Source: Streptomyces smaragdinus
GTDB taxonomy: Bacteria > Actinomycetota > Actinomycetes > Streptomycetales > Streptomycetaceae
Assembly: GCF_009604385.1 (NCBI RefSeq)
Contig: NZ_WEGJ01000052.1
Coordinates: forward strand, 1-35,376
DNA length: 35,376 bases
Direction of reading: 5' to 3'
Below, one piece after another: positions 1-8,355 of the stretch. The notes below the pieces were generated by a model that was not told where the DNA came from, searched no databases, and saw only the letters and a program-made list of their open reading frames with translations. The position numbers and the translations under genes are program-made. Within the stretch, counting starts at the first letter, position 1. Each line of letters opens with the position of its first letter.

Positions 1-1571
1 CCCCCGAACCCCCCTGGCCCGACCTGGTCGCCGCCGCCCTCCTCGGCTCCACCCGCCGCACACCCCCCGTCCCCTCCCTCCTCGACACCGCCGCCGCGCG
101 GACGGTGGCCCGCCGCGCCGGGATACGCCCCGCCGCCGCCCGGCCCGCCCCCCTGCCCGCGCCCGCCGACCGGCGCCCCCAGGTCCCCGCCGCCGCGCGC
201 CGGCGGCTGGCGGCGCTGCTCGCCGACCGCGCGGTCAGCGGCAGCGGCACCCGGCGGGGCGCCGCCCCCGACCTCGCCGAGCTGCTGCCGGAGTGGCTGG
301 AGGCCGCCAACGCCCGCGGGATGCAGGCCCCGCCCGAGCTGCTGCCCGCCCTGCTGGACGCCGCCCGGGGGCGGACGGATCTGCGGGCGGCGGTGCTGCG
401 GCTCGGCGGCGGCCGCGCGCTGTGGCTGGCCCGGCTGAGCGGCGAGTGGCGCTTCGCCCTGCGCGACGGCGCCGCGAGCAGCCCCGGGGTCCCCGACCTC
501 GACGACCCCCCGGCGGTGCGGGCCCGCTGGGAGGAGGGCCTGTTCGCCGAGCGGATCGCCCTGCTCACCGCCGTCCGGCGGCGGCTCCCGGCCGCGGCGA
601 TCGCGCTGCTGGCGACGAGCTGGCCGCAGGAGAAGGCCGAGGACCGGCTGGCGTTCCTGGACACCCTGCGCGAGGGACTCTCCGGCGACGACGAGCCGTT
701 CCTGGAGGCCGCCCTCGCCGACCGCAGCCGTAATGTCCGCGCCACGGCCGCCGAGCTGCTGACGGCGATGCCGCACTCGGCGCTCGCCGCCCGCATGGCC
801 GCCCGCGCCCGCTCGCACGTCGTGCTGGACCGCACCGAGCGCCAGATCGTCGTCGAGGCGCCCCACGAGTGCGACGCGGAGATGCAGCACGACGGCATCC
901 TGCCCAAGCCCCCGTCCGGCACGGGGGAACGCTCCTGGTGGCTGGGCCAGTTGGCGGCGGCCGCCCCGCTGGCCCTGTGGCCGGAGCTGTTCGAGGGCCG
1001 CACGCCCACCGAGATCGTCGCCCTCCCCGTCGCCGACGGCTGGCGCCCCGACCTGCACGCCGCCTGGTGCCGCGCCGCGACCCGCCAGCACGACGCGGAG
1101 TGGGCCCGCGCCCTGCTCGGCCCCGCCACGGGCCCCACGGACGGCGGCCAGCCCCCCGGCCGTGACCCGGCGCGGCTGCTGACCGTCCTGCCGTCGCGCG
1201 AGCGCGCCCGGTGGGTCGCCGGGGCCATCGACACCCACGGCCTGTCGGAGGCCTTCCGTCTGCTGGGGGTCTGCGCGGTGCCGTGGACGGAGCGCCTGGG
1301 CCGGGCCGTGGTCGACGCGCTGGAGATCGCCCGCGACGGCGGCAGCTATCCGTGGAGCTTCAGCGGGGTGATGGGCCTCGCGGAGCGCTCCCTGGCCCCC
1401 GCGCACGCGGAGCGCCTGGAGCTGCTCACGCGGATCACCGACGAGACCCCGCCCGACGGCTCCCCGGGAGCGGTCGGCTACTGGTCGGAGGCGTTCCAGC
1501 GGCTGGTCTCCACCCTGCGCATACGCGCGGCGATGACCGCCGAGCTCGCGGGCGCGACCCCCACGGCGTGA
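1..1571 (+). CDS. DUF5691-type protein, 5' end outside the window
   Basis: The reading frame is open from the left edge (first full codon at position 3), so about 522 residues are visible and the true start lies upstream. The first residues in the window, with a Trp followed by DLVAAALLGSTRR, resemble the N-terminal signature I associate with DUF5691 proteins, so little may be missing. The rest is Ala/Leu/Arg-rich and helical. A pair of helices around DRSRNVRATAAELL (near 720-760) looks like a HEAT-type repeat, a protein-protein interaction fold. The biochemical function of the family is unknown. From memory, such genes often neighbour SWIM zinc-finger and MoxR/VWA genes, but those would lie outside this window. 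The stop codon sits inside a long hairpin and the gene converges on icmB. The gene is certain; the family name is likely. Confidence 0.75.
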   Translation, partial: PEPPWPDLVAAALLGSTRRTPPVPSLLDTAAARTVARRAGIRPAAARPAPLPAPADRRPQVPAAARRRLAALLADRAVSGSGTRRGAAPDLAELLPEWLEAANARGMQAPPELLPALLDAARGRTDLRAAVLRLGGGRALWLARLSGEWRFALRDGAASSPGVPDLDDPPAVRARWEEGLFAERIALLTAVRRRLPAAAIALLATSWPQEKAEDRLAFLDTLREGLSGDDEPFLEAALADRSRNVRATAAELLTAMPHSALAARMAARARSHVVLDRTERQIVVEAPHECDAEMQHDGILPKPPSGTGERSWWLGQLAAAAPLALWPELFEGRTPTEIVALPVADGWRPDLHAAWCRAATRQHDAEWARALLGPATGPTDGGQPPGRDPARLLTVLPSRERARWVAGAIDTHGLSEAFRLLGVCAVPWTERLGRAVVDALEIARDGGSYPWSFSGVMGLAERSLAPAHAERLELLTRITDETPPDGSPGAVGYWSEAFQRLVSTLRIRAAMTAELAGATPTA

Positions 1572-1608
1572 ATCAGGGGCGGCGCGAGCGGCACCGCCCC
1601 TGATTCAC
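1568..1608. terminator. 15-bp inverted repeat between convergent genes
   Basis: Positions 1568-1582 and 1594-1608 are perfect 15-bp reverse complements around an 11-nt loop. The left arm contains the stop codon of the DUF5691 gene and the right arm runs into the parS-like site. There is no T-run after it, which is usual for high-GC actinobacterial terminators. It could serve both convergent transcripts. Confidence 0.75.
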
Positions 1609-1615
1609 GTGAAAC
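1602..1615. other. parS-like ParB binding site (13 of 14 match)
   Basis: The sequence GATTCACGTGAAAC differs at one base from the Streptomyces parS consensus GTTTCACGTGAAAC. With one more base on each side it matches 15 of 16 positions of the broader bacterial parS consensus. It is intergenic, as many parS sites are not required to be. ParB nucleates on such sites to organise chromosome segregation. The one mismatch is shared with the overlapping hairpin arm, so the base may be held by the terminator stem. Binding is inferred from sequence only. Confidence 0.55.
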
Positions 1616-1625
1616 ACAAAGAGCC

Positions 1626-2033
1626 TCAAGCCGCCTGGCGGACGTGCCCGTTGACCCAGTCCACGACCGACTGCGTCGTCGCGCCCGGCGTGAAGATCGC
1701 GGCCACGCCCAGCTCCTTCAGCGGCGCGATGTCGTCCTCGGGGATGATGCCGCCGCCGAACACCTTGATGTCCTCGGCCTCGCGCTCCTTCAGCAGCTCG
1801 ATGACCTTGGCGAAGAGCGTCATGTGCGCACCGGACAGGATCGACATCCCGATCGCGTCGGCGTCCTCCTGGATCGCGGTGTCGACGATCTGCTCCGGGG
1901 TCTGGTGCAGGCCCGTGTAGATGACCTCCATCCCCGCGTCGCGCAGCGCCCGCGCGATGACCTTGGCCCCGCGGTCATGGCCGTCGAGCCCCGGCTTGGC
2001 CACCACCACACGGATCGGACCGGTCACACCCAT
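1626..2033 (-). CDS. icmB: isobutyryl-CoA mutase small (B12-binding) subunit
   Basis: This 135-residue protein is a stand-alone cobalamin-binding domain. The B12 signature D17-G-H19-D-R-G22 is present; His19 would be the lower cobalt ligand. The SILSG and FGGGIIP segments expected later in the fold are also there. It lacks the substrate-binding TIM barrel, which in the Icm enzyme is the separate IcmA subunit, usually encoded elsewhere. The complex interconverts isobutyryl-CoA and n-butyryl-CoA, linking valine catabolism to acyl-CoA supply for fatty acids and polyketides. The ATG at 2033 is preferred to the TTG just upstream because GGAGG lies six bases before it. The length and sequence match known Streptomyces IcmB. 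A related hydroxyisobutyryl-CoA mutase small subunit is the only real alternative. Confidence 0.9.
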   Translation of the reverse strand: MGVTGPIRVVVAKPGLDGHDRGAKVIARALRDAGMEVIYTGLHQTPEQIVDTAIQEDADAIGMSILSGAHMTLFAKVIELLKEREAEDIKVFGGGIIPEDDIAPLKELGVAAIFTPGATTQSVVDWVNGHVRQAA

Positions 2034-2163
2034 CAATGTCCTCCAATGCGCCTCGGCCCGGCGGGACGCCCAGGACCACCCGGCTCGTCTTGTGAACGAA
2101 CGTTATCGCCAGCATCCCGTACCCGCTCGTTTCGTGGGGAGGAGCGAGGGGGAAATCACACCC

Positions 2164-2976
2164 ATGGGAGCGCCCCCGCACCGCCTCGGCCCGCTGAGCG
2201 CGCTGGTCAGAGCGCAGGTGCTGGAGGTCCTGGTGCTCACGGGCCATCTGCTGCTCTACCCCACCGGTATCCGCCCCGAGCCCACCCCGGCCGACACGGG
2301 CCACCGGCTGCCGACCCACGGCCGCACCGCGCCCCCGGTCCTGCTGCTGCACGGGTTCATCGACAACCGCTCGGTGTTCGCCCTGCTCCGCCGCTCCCTG
2401 CGCCACCACGGATGGCGCCACGTCAGAGCGCTCAACTACTCCCCCCTCACCCACGACATCCGCCGCGCCGCCGACCAGCTCGCGCACCACGTGACGGAGA
2501 CCTGCCGGCTGACGGGCCACGACCGCGTCGACATCGTCGGCCACAGCCTCGGCGGTCTGATCGCCCGCTACTACGTCCAGCGCCTCGGCGGCCACCGCCG
2601 CGTCCGCACCGTGGTCACTCTCGGTACCCCGCACGCGGGTACGAGAACCGCCTCGTTGCTCGCCGCACACCCGATCGTGCGTCAGATGCGCCCCGGCTCC
2701 GATCTCATCCGGGAACTCGCGCTCCCGGCGCCTGATTGCACGACGCGATTCACCGCGTTCTGGAGCGAGCTGGACGAACTGATGATCCCGGCCGGGACGG
2801 CCCGTATCGACCACCCGGACCTGCGTGTCCGCAATGTCCCGGTCCGGGGCGTCGGGCATCTCGCGCTGCCCGTCCACCCGGCGGTCGTCGACGCCGTCCG
2901 GCGGGCCCTCGCGGACACGGAGAGTGGTCAAGAGTCCACCGGATCAAGGGAATCCGACGGGGTATCCGTGGCCTGA
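2164..2976 (+). CDS. lipase-like alpha/beta hydrolase
   Basis: This 270-residue protein is an alpha/beta hydrolase of the triacylglycerol lipase/esterase type. The oxyanion segment LLHGFIDN is at about 61-68 and the nucleophile elbow G126-H-S128-L-G follows. Asp204 (in SELDELMIP) and His232 (in GVGHLALP) complete a plausible Ser-Asp-His triad. The segment TLGTPHAGT (152-160) is typical of lipases and PGAP1-like esterases. The N-terminus has a hydrophobic stretch (about 17-32) that may act as a membrane anchor or uncleaved signal, but it is not a classical signal peptide. The ATG at 2164 follows a purine-rich GAGGGGG. Right after the stop, GACTC/GAGTC (2977-2991) forms only a weak hairpin. The natural substrate is unknown. 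The gene is divergent from icmB and upstream of the M23 peptidase. Confidence 0.85.
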   Translation: MGAPPHRLGPLSALVRAQVLEVLVLTGHLLLYPTGIRPEPTPADTGHRLPTHGRTAPPVLLLHGFIDNRSVFALLRRSLRHHGWRHVRALNYSPLTHDIRRAADQLAHHVTETCRLTGHDRVDIVGHSLGGLIARYYVQRLGGHRRVRTVVTLGTPHAGTRTASLLAAHPIVRQMRPGSDLIRELALPAPDCTTRFTAFWSELDELMIPAGTARIDHPDLRVRNVPVRGVGHLALPVHPAVVDAVRRALADTESGQESTGSRESDGVSVA

Positions 2977-3044
2977 GACTCACGGAGAGTCCCCCAAAAA
3001 ATCCGTAAATGCCCTGAACTCTCTTTGGCAAAACCTCCAGAAGA

Positions 3045-3074
3045 TTGTCGTGGCCGTTATCCGGCGGGTACAGT
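3045..3074 (+). promoter_or_regulatory. putative HrdB-type promoter of the M23 peptidase
   Basis: TTGTCG (3045-3050) and TACAGT (3069-3074) are separated by 18 bp and lie about 40 bp before the start codon. They match the vegetative sigma-factor consensus reasonably. This is a pattern match only. Confidence 0.4.
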
Positions 3075-3112
3075 CCAGCTCGTTCTTTAGCTGCCGAGCC
3101 GAGAGGGACGTG

Positions 3113-4498
3113 GTGAACGATCATCACCTGTCGGGGGAGATGACCTCGATGGTCCCCGGTTCGGACGGATACGGGTACGACTACGGCTACGGCACGGGTT
3201 CGTACGACACGGTCGGTTACGACACCGGCTCGTACACGACAACCGGTTACGGCACCACGGACACCGCGTACACGACCGGCCCGCAGTGGGACACCGGCGC
3301 CCAGCAGGCCTACGCCGGCTACGACTCGTACGGCACCGGCACCGGCTACGACAACGGCTCCTGGACCGGCGGCGCCATCCCGCAGCAGGCCGGCCCGGAG
3401 CAGTCCTGGGACGCGCAGGGCTGGCAGGACACCACCACCGCCGCCGGATACGACTCGGCCTACCAGCAGCCGGCCGCCGAATGGGACACCGGTTCGCACG
3501 GCACGGCCGCCGGCGACTACAACTCGGCCGAGTCGGCGTACGACACCGGCTCCTACGCCACGACCGGCTACCAGCCCGCCGACGACTACGCCGGCGCGGC
3601 GTACGCCTCCGACCAGGACGGCATGGGCTACGGGACCACCGACGACCACCAGCTCGCGGACCAGGAGACGACCTCCTGGACCCCGGAGCGGTTCGAGGCG
3701 GACCACGACGAAGAGGACGCGGAAGCCGAGCGGGACGACGTCGTCGTACGCCACGAGCCCGTACGCAACGCCCGCCCCCGCCGCTGCCCCAAGCGCTCCG
3801 CGCTCCTCAAGGTCGCCGTCCCCTCGCTCGCCGTCGTCGGCGTCGCGGGCGCCGCGGCGGCCACCGTGGGCCAGGCGGCGACGCCCGACGACGGCCGGTC
3901 CGTGGCCGCAGCCCCCGATCCGGCGTCGGTGAAGCCCACGGCCGCCAACGCCGTCCTGGACACCCAGCTCACCAGCGCCACCGAGACCGCGGGCGATTTC
4001 GCGGACCGCGCCAGCCGCACCCAGGAGCGCATCGACCTCAGGGAGCGCCAGGAGGCGGAGAAGAAGCGCAAGGCCGAGGAGGCCGCGCGCCGCGAGGCCC
4101 TGCGCCCCAAGTTCATGCTCCCGGTCGCCGACGCCACGCTCAGCGCGTACTTCGGGCAGGCCGGCGTCAACTGGACGGTCCTGCACAGCGGTATCGACTT
4201 CCCCGTCAGCCAGGGCACGTCCGTACGGGCCGCCACGGACGGCACGGTCACCACCAAGTGGGACAACTCGTTCGGCAACATGGTGATAGTGACCGCCGCC
4301 GACGGCACGGAGACCTGGTACTGCCATCTCTCCAGCGCCCGGATCCGCTCGGGTTACGTGCAGGCCGGCGACGTCATCGCCTACTCCGGCAACACGGGCA
4401 ACTCCACCGGCCCGCACCTGCACTTCGAGGTCCACCCGTACGGCGGCGACGCGATCGACCCGCTGCCCTGGCTGCGCAACAAGGGCCTGCCGATATAA
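3113..4498 (+). CDS. membrane-anchored M23 (LytM) peptidase with Tyr/Gly-rich N-terminus
   Basis: This 461-residue protein is a probable peptidoglycan endopeptidase. Residues 15 to about 190 are low complexity, built on Tyr-Gly-Thr-Asp-Ser units such as YDTGSY and GYGTT. An acidic/basic stretch and one hydrophobic segment (around VPSLAVVGVAGAAAATVG) follow and would place the rest outside the cell. A charged coiled coil (QERIDLRERQEAEKK) leads into the LytM domain. Zinc ligands are visible: H358 and D362 in HSGID, and H437 of the H435-L-H437 motif. All catalytic positions are present, so an active enzyme is expected. The second of two adjacent GTG codons (3113) is chosen because GAGGG lies five bases upstream. 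It converges on pcrA. Confidence 0.9.
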   Translation: MNDHHLSGEMTSMVPGSDGYGYDYGYGTGSYDTVGYDTGSYTTTGYGTTDTAYTTGPQWDTGAQQAYAGYDSYGTGTGYDNGSWTGGAIPQQAGPEQSWDAQGWQDTTTAAGYDSAYQQPAAEWDTGSHGTAAGDYNSAESAYDTGSYATTGYQPADDYAGAAYASDQDGMGYGTTDDHQLADQETTSWTPERFEADHDEEDAEAERDDVVVRHEPVRNARPRRCPKRSALLKVAVPSLAVVGVAGAAAATVGQAATPDDGRSVAAAPDPASVKPTAANAVLDTQLTSATETAGDFADRASRTQERIDLRERQEAEKKRKAEEAARREALRPKFMLPVADATLSAYFGQAGVNWTVLHSGIDFPVSQGTSVRAATDGTVTTKWDNSFGNMVIVTAADGTETWYCHLSSARIRSGYVQAGDVIAYSGNTGNSTGPHLHFEVHPYGGDAIDPLPWLRNKGLPI

Positions 4499-4501
4499 GA
4501 C

Positions 4502-4544
4502 GCACGGAACGAGCCGCCGACCGGAAGGCAGACGGCTCGCGTGC
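4502..4544. terminator. hairpin between M23 gene and pcrA
   Basis: CGAGCCG (4510-4516) pairs with CGGCTCG (4533-4539), and GCAC (4502-4505) can pair with GTGC (4541-4544). The hairpin fills most of the gap between two convergent genes, so it probably serves both. Confidence 0.55.
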
Positions 4545-4558
4545 CAAAAGCCTGATCC

Positions 4559-6907
4559 CTACAGCTTCTCCACCGGCGCGTACCGCAGCAGCAGCCGCTT
4601 GGGCTTGTCGCCCGTGCCGAAGTCGATCGTCGCCTCCGCCTTCACGCCCTCGCCGTTGACCGCGAGCACCGTGCCGAGGCCGAACCGGTCGTGCGTGACC
4701 CGGTCCCCCACCGCCAGCGAGATCGCCGGCCGCTCCGGGAGCCGACCGGTCGCGAAACCGTCCGAGCCGCCCCGCCGGGGCGACGTCGACAGCCGCGTCG
4801 CCACCGCACCGGCGGGCGACTTCCCCACGCTCGCCGTGCCGGCCTCGCGCTTCCACTCCAGATGCGACGGCGGGATCTCGTCGAGGAACCGCGACGGCGG
4901 GTTGTACTGCGGCTGCCCCCAGGCGCTGCGCATCACGGACCGGGTGAGGTAGAGCCGCTCGCGGGCGCGCGTGATGCCCACGTACGCCAGCCGGCGCTCC
5001 TCCTCCAGCTCCTTCACGTTCCCCAGGGCCCGCAGGTGCGGGAAGACGCCGTCCTCGAGGCCGGTGAGGAAGACGACGGGGAACTCCAGGCCCTTGGCGG
5101 TGTGCAGCGTCATCAGCGTTATGACACCGGAGCCGTCCTCCGCGTCGTCGGGGATCTGGTCGCTGTCGGCGACGAGGGCGACGCGCTCCAGGAAGTCGGC
5201 GAGGGTGCCGGGCGTCTCCTCGCCCCGGTCCTGCTCGAACTCCAGGGCGACGGCGGCGAGTTCCTGCAGGTTCTCCACCCGGGTCTCGTCCTGCGGGTCC
5301 GTGGACGCCTGGAGCTCGGCCAGATAGCCGGACTGCTCCAGGACGGCCTCCAGGACCGTCGCGGGGCCCGCGCCGGACTCCACGACCGTGCGCAGCTCCT
5401 CCATCATCGTGTTGAACCGGCGTACGGCGTTGGCGGAGCGGGCCGCCATCCCGTACACCTCGTCGACCCGCCGCAGCGCCTGCGGGAAGGAGACCTTCTC
5501 CCGCAGGGCGAACGCGTCGACCATGGCCTCGGCGCGGTCGCCGATGCCGCGCTTGGGGACGTTGAGGATCCGGCGCAGCGGCACGGTGTCCTCGGGGTTG
5601 GCCAGCACCCGCAGGTAGGCCAGGATGTCGCGGACCTCCTTGCGCTCGTAGAAGCGCACACCGCCGACGACCTTGTACGGCAGGCCGACGCGGATGAAGA
5701 CCTCCTCGAAGACCCGGGACTGGGCGTTGGTGCGGTAGAACACCGCGACGTCCCCGGCCCGGGCGTCGCCCGCGTCGGACAGCCGGTCGATCTCGTCGGC
5801 GACGAACTGCGCCTCGTCGTGCTCGGTGTCCGCGACGTAGCCGATGATGCGGGCGCCGGCGCCGGCGTCGGTCCACAGGTTCTTCGGGCGGCGGTTCGCG
5901 TTCTTCTCGATGACCGCGTTGGCGGCGGTGAGGATCGTCTGGGTGGAGCGGTAGTTCTGCTCCAGCAGGATCGTCCTGGCCTGCGGGTAGTCCTCCTCGA
6001 ACTGGAGGATGTTACGGATGGTCGCGCCGCGGAACGCGTAGATCGACTGGTCGGCGTCGCCCACCACGCACAGCTCGGCCGCCTCGTCGCCGCCGCCGAC
6101 GAGCTCGCGCACCAGCATGTACTGGGCGTGGTTGGTGTCCTGGTACTCGTCGACCAGGACATGGCGGAAGCGGCGCCGGTAGTGCTCGGCGACGTCCGGG
6201 AACGCCTGGAGCAGATGGACCGTGGTCATGATCAGGTCGTCGAAGTCGAGGGCGTTCGCCTCGCGCAGCCGGGACTGGTAGAGGGTGTACGCCTCGGCGA
6301 CGGTCTTCTCGAAGCCGTCGGCGGCACGCCCCGCCCAGTCCTCCTCGTCCACCAGCTCGTTCTTCAGCGCGGACACCTTGGCGCTGAGGGCCTTGGGCGG
6401 ATAGCGCTTGGGGTCGAGGTCCAGATCGCGGCAGACCAGCGCCATGAGGCGTTTGGAGTCCGCGGCGTCGTAGATCGAGAACGACGAGGTGAAGCCCAGC
6501 TGCTTGGACTCGCGGCGCAGGATCCGTACGCACGCGCTGTGGAACGTCATCACCCACATGGCGTTCGCCCGGGGGCCGACGAGCTGCTCGACGCGCTCCT
6601 TCATCTCGTCGGCGGCCTTGTTCGTGAACGTGATCGCCAGGATCTCGCCGGGGTGCGCGCCCCGCGCGGCCAGGAGGTGGGCGATGCGGTGCGTGAGCAC
6701 CCGGGTCTTGCCCGAGCCGGCGCCGGCGACGATCAGCAGGGGGCCGCCGGAGTGGATCACCGCGGCGCGCTGCTGTTCGTTCAGCCCGTCGAGCAGCTCC
6801 TCCGGGTCGCCGAGGGGGCGCGGGGCCCCGTCACGGTAGAGGGGCGTCGGCCTGGGCACCCGGGGGGCGCCCAGACTCAGCTGGCTGTCGTCGAAGAGGC
6901 TGCTCAT
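4559..6907 (-). CDS. pcrA: ATP-dependent DNA helicase PcrA/UvrD
   Basis: This 782-residue SF1A 3'-5' helicase acts in DNA repair, replication restart and clearing of protein roadblocks. The Q motif (LNEQQRAAV, 42-50), Walker A AGAGSGKT (61-68) and Walker B DEYQDTN (253-259) are intact. So are VGDADQSIYAFRGA (about 282-295), QNYRST (317-322), the TLHTAKGLEFP motif and EERRLAYVGITRAR. The last 50 residues form the Tudor-like tail (VGDRVTHDRFGLGTV) that in PcrA/UvrD proteins contacts RNA polymerase. This tail separates it from Rep and from the AddA/RecB-type helicases. ATG 6907 is preferred over longer frames because it gives the standard MSSLFDD-type N-terminus of actinobacterial PcrA. A -10-like element lies only 8 bases upstream. 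Confidence 0.95.
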   Translation of the reverse strand: MSSLFDDSQLSLGAPRVPRPTPLYRDGAPRPLGDPEELLDGLNEQQRAAVIHSGGPLLIVAGAGSGKTRVLTHRIAHLLAARGAHPGEILAITFTNKAADEMKERVEQLVGPRANAMWVMTFHSACVRILRRESKQLGFTSSFSIYDAADSKRLMALVCRDLDLDPKRYPPKALSAKVSALKNELVDEEDWAGRAADGFEKTVAEAYTLYQSRLREANALDFDDLIMTTVHLLQAFPDVAEHYRRRFRHVLVDEYQDTNHAQYMLVRELVGGGDEAAELCVVGDADQSIYAFRGATIRNILQFEEDYPQARTILLEQNYRSTQTILTAANAVIEKNANRRPKNLWTDAGAGARIIGYVADTEHDEAQFVADEIDRLSDAGDARAGDVAVFYRTNAQSRVFEEVFIRVGLPYKVVGGVRFYERKEVRDILAYLRVLANPEDTVPLRRILNVPKRGIGDRAEAMVDAFALREKVSFPQALRRVDEVYGMAARSANAVRRFNTMMEELRTVVESGAGPATVLEAVLEQSGYLAELQASTDPQDETRVENLQELAAVALEFEQDRGEETPGTLADFLERVALVADSDQIPDDAEDGSGVITLMTLHTAKGLEFPVVFLTGLEDGVFPHLRALGNVKELEEERRLAYVGITRARERLYLTRSVMRSAWGQPQYNPPSRFLDEIPPSHLEWKREAGTASVGKSPAGAVATRLSTSPRRGGSDGFATGRLPERPAISLAVGDRVTHDRFGLGTVLAVNGEGVKAEATIDFGTGDKPKRLLLRYAPVEKL

Positions 6908-6915
6908 CGTCTCCG

Positions 6916-6921
6916 AGTCTA
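6916..6921 (-). promoter_or_regulatory. -10 element of pcrA, short leader
   Basis: On the minus strand TAGACT, a textbook Streptomyces -10 hexamer, ends 8 bases before the pcrA start codon. Transcription would then start within a few bases of the ATG, making the mRNA nearly leaderless. No good -35 is seen. Confidence 0.35.
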
Positions 6922-7152
6922 TGCGCCCCCACCGACACCCCACCCCCCGCTCGCGGATCCCGGACCGCCCTCGAAGCCGCCCGACCAATACCCCATGCCG
7001 GACATGGCCGCCACACAGTTCCGTAGATCACAAAAAGGTATCGGACATTTCGAACACCAGCCTTCACATTCGCCCCACGGAGTGACTACCGTGCTGCCGC
7101 AGCGCCACCGCGTTCCACAACCGGCGTCGAACTCGGAAGGAAGTGGCGAGCC

Positions 7153-8325
7153 TTGGCTGCCCACCGCAAGCCGCGGACCCGGATCATCGAGACCGCCGTC
7201 TCCTCCACCGGCGGCCGGGCCGCCGTGGGGATGACCACGGCCGCCCTCGCCTCCGCCACGTTCCTCTCGCAGACCGCGCAGGCGGACGACCGCCCGACGC
7301 TGGCGGAGGTCCAGAAGCAGGTCGACCACCTCTACCACCAGGCGGAGGCGGCGACCGAGCGGTACAACGCCGCCAAGGAGGAGTCCGGCAAGCAGCGCCT
7401 CGAGGTCGGCAAGCGGCTCGACGAGGTCGCCGAGCAGACGCAGAAGGTGAACGACGCCCGCCGCGAGCTCGGGCAGATGGCCGCCGAGCAGTACCGCACG
7501 GGCGGGGCCACCCCCACGGAGACGTTCATGCTCTCCGACGACCCGCAGCAGTACTTCGACCAGACACATCTGATGGACCGGCTCACCGACCGGCAGAAGT
7601 CCACGATCGAGGACTTCCGGGTGCAGCAGACCGAGGCGACGAAAAAGCGCACCGAGGCATCGAAGAGCCTGGAGACGCTGAACGAGACGCAGGCGGAGCT
7701 GAAGACTTCCAAGGAGACCGTCCAGACCAAGCTGGGCGAGGCCCGCGACCTGCTGGACAAGCTCACCGCCGAGGAGAAGGCACGCCTGGCGGAGCTGGAG
7801 CGCCAGCGCGAGGCGGAGGCCCAGGCCAAGGCCGAGGAGGCCGCACGCCAGGCGGCGGCGGAGAAGGCGGCCGCGGAGAAGGCGGCGGCCGAGAAGGCCG
7901 CGGCGGAGGAAGCGGCGGCCCAGGAAGCCGCGGCGGCGGAGCCCGCCCCCACCGAACCCGCGCCGGCCCCCGCGCCCTCCAAGGCCGACCAGGTCATGGC
8001 GTTCGCCGAGGCCCAGCTCGGCAAGCCGTACGTCTGGGGGGCCACCGGCCCCGACTCGTACGACTGCTCGGGCCTCACCCAGGCCGCCTGGAAGGCCGCC
8101 GGGGTGACCCTGCCGCGCACCACGTACGACCAGGTCAACGTGGGCACGACGATAGCCAAGGCGGATATGCAGCCCGGTGACCTGGTGTTCTTCTACGACG
8201 ACATCAGCCACGTCGGGATCTACGCCGGCGGCGGCCAGATGATCCACGCGCCGAAGCCGGGCGCCAACGTCCGCTACGAGTCCGTCGACTACATGCCGTT
8301 CTACAGCGCGGTGCGCCCGGGGTGA
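7153..8325 (+). CDS. secreted NlpC/P60 peptidoglycan hydrolase (first paralogue)
   Basis: This 390-residue protein is a probable C40-family endopeptidase that cuts peptidoglycan stem peptides. A basic N-terminus (AAHRKPRTR) and hydrophobic stretch ending near TAQADD (about residue 42) form a signal sequence. Residues 50 to about 235 are a long coiled coil. A run of AEKAA units (7855-7940) and a Pro-Ala linker connect to the NlpC/P60 domain. The catalytic residues are C305 (YDCSGLTQ), H353 (SHVGIY) and H365 (MIHAP). The coiled coil may block or position the active site, as in RipA/CwlO-type enzymes. The TTG at 7153 is chosen because GGAAGGAAG lies nine bases upstream and the paralogue at 9036 begins with the same residues. 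A related copy lies 1 kb downstream. Confidence 0.9.
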   Translation: MAAHRKPRTRIIETAVSSTGGRAAVGMTTAALASATFLSQTAQADDRPTLAEVQKQVDHLYHQAEAATERYNAAKEESGKQRLEVGKRLDEVAEQTQKVNDARRELGQMAAEQYRTGGATPTETFMLSDDPQQYFDQTHLMDRLTDRQKSTIEDFRVQQTEATKKRTEASKSLETLNETQAELKTSKETVQTKLGEARDLLDKLTAEEKARLAELERQREAEAQAKAEEAARQAAAEKAAAEKAAAEKAAAEEAAAQEAAAAEPAPTEPAPAPAPSKADQVMAFAEAQLGKPYVWGATGPDSYDCSGLTQAAWKAAGVTLPRTTYDQVNVGTTIAKADMQPGDLVFFYDDISHVGIYAGGGQMIHAPKPGANVRYESVDYMPFYSAVRPG

Positions 8326-8335
8326 TCCCCGGGCG
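8314..8335. terminator. 9-bp hairpin with stop codon in its loop
   Basis: CGCCCGGGG (8314-8322) and CCCCGGGCG (8327-8335) are perfect reverse complements with a four-base loop. The TGA stop of the first NlpC/P60 gene is in the loop. It lies between convergent genes. Confidence 0.6.
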
Positions 8336-8355
8336 GCCGGGCCGTCAGTGCCGCG

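Noticed and set aside
1..20. CCCCCGAACCCCC at the left edge as a third copy of the intergenic repeat
   Set aside because: It lies in the coding part of the DUF5691 gene and lacks the first arm of the hairpin; likely chance.
2090..2112. TetR-type operator GAACGAACGTTA upstream of icmB and the lipase
   Set aside because: The sequence is not a true palindrome on closer reading and no TetR gene is near.
4691..7234. Long plus-strand open frame opposite pcrA
   Set aside because: It is the mirror of pcrA codons; no ribosome site and no recognisable domain.
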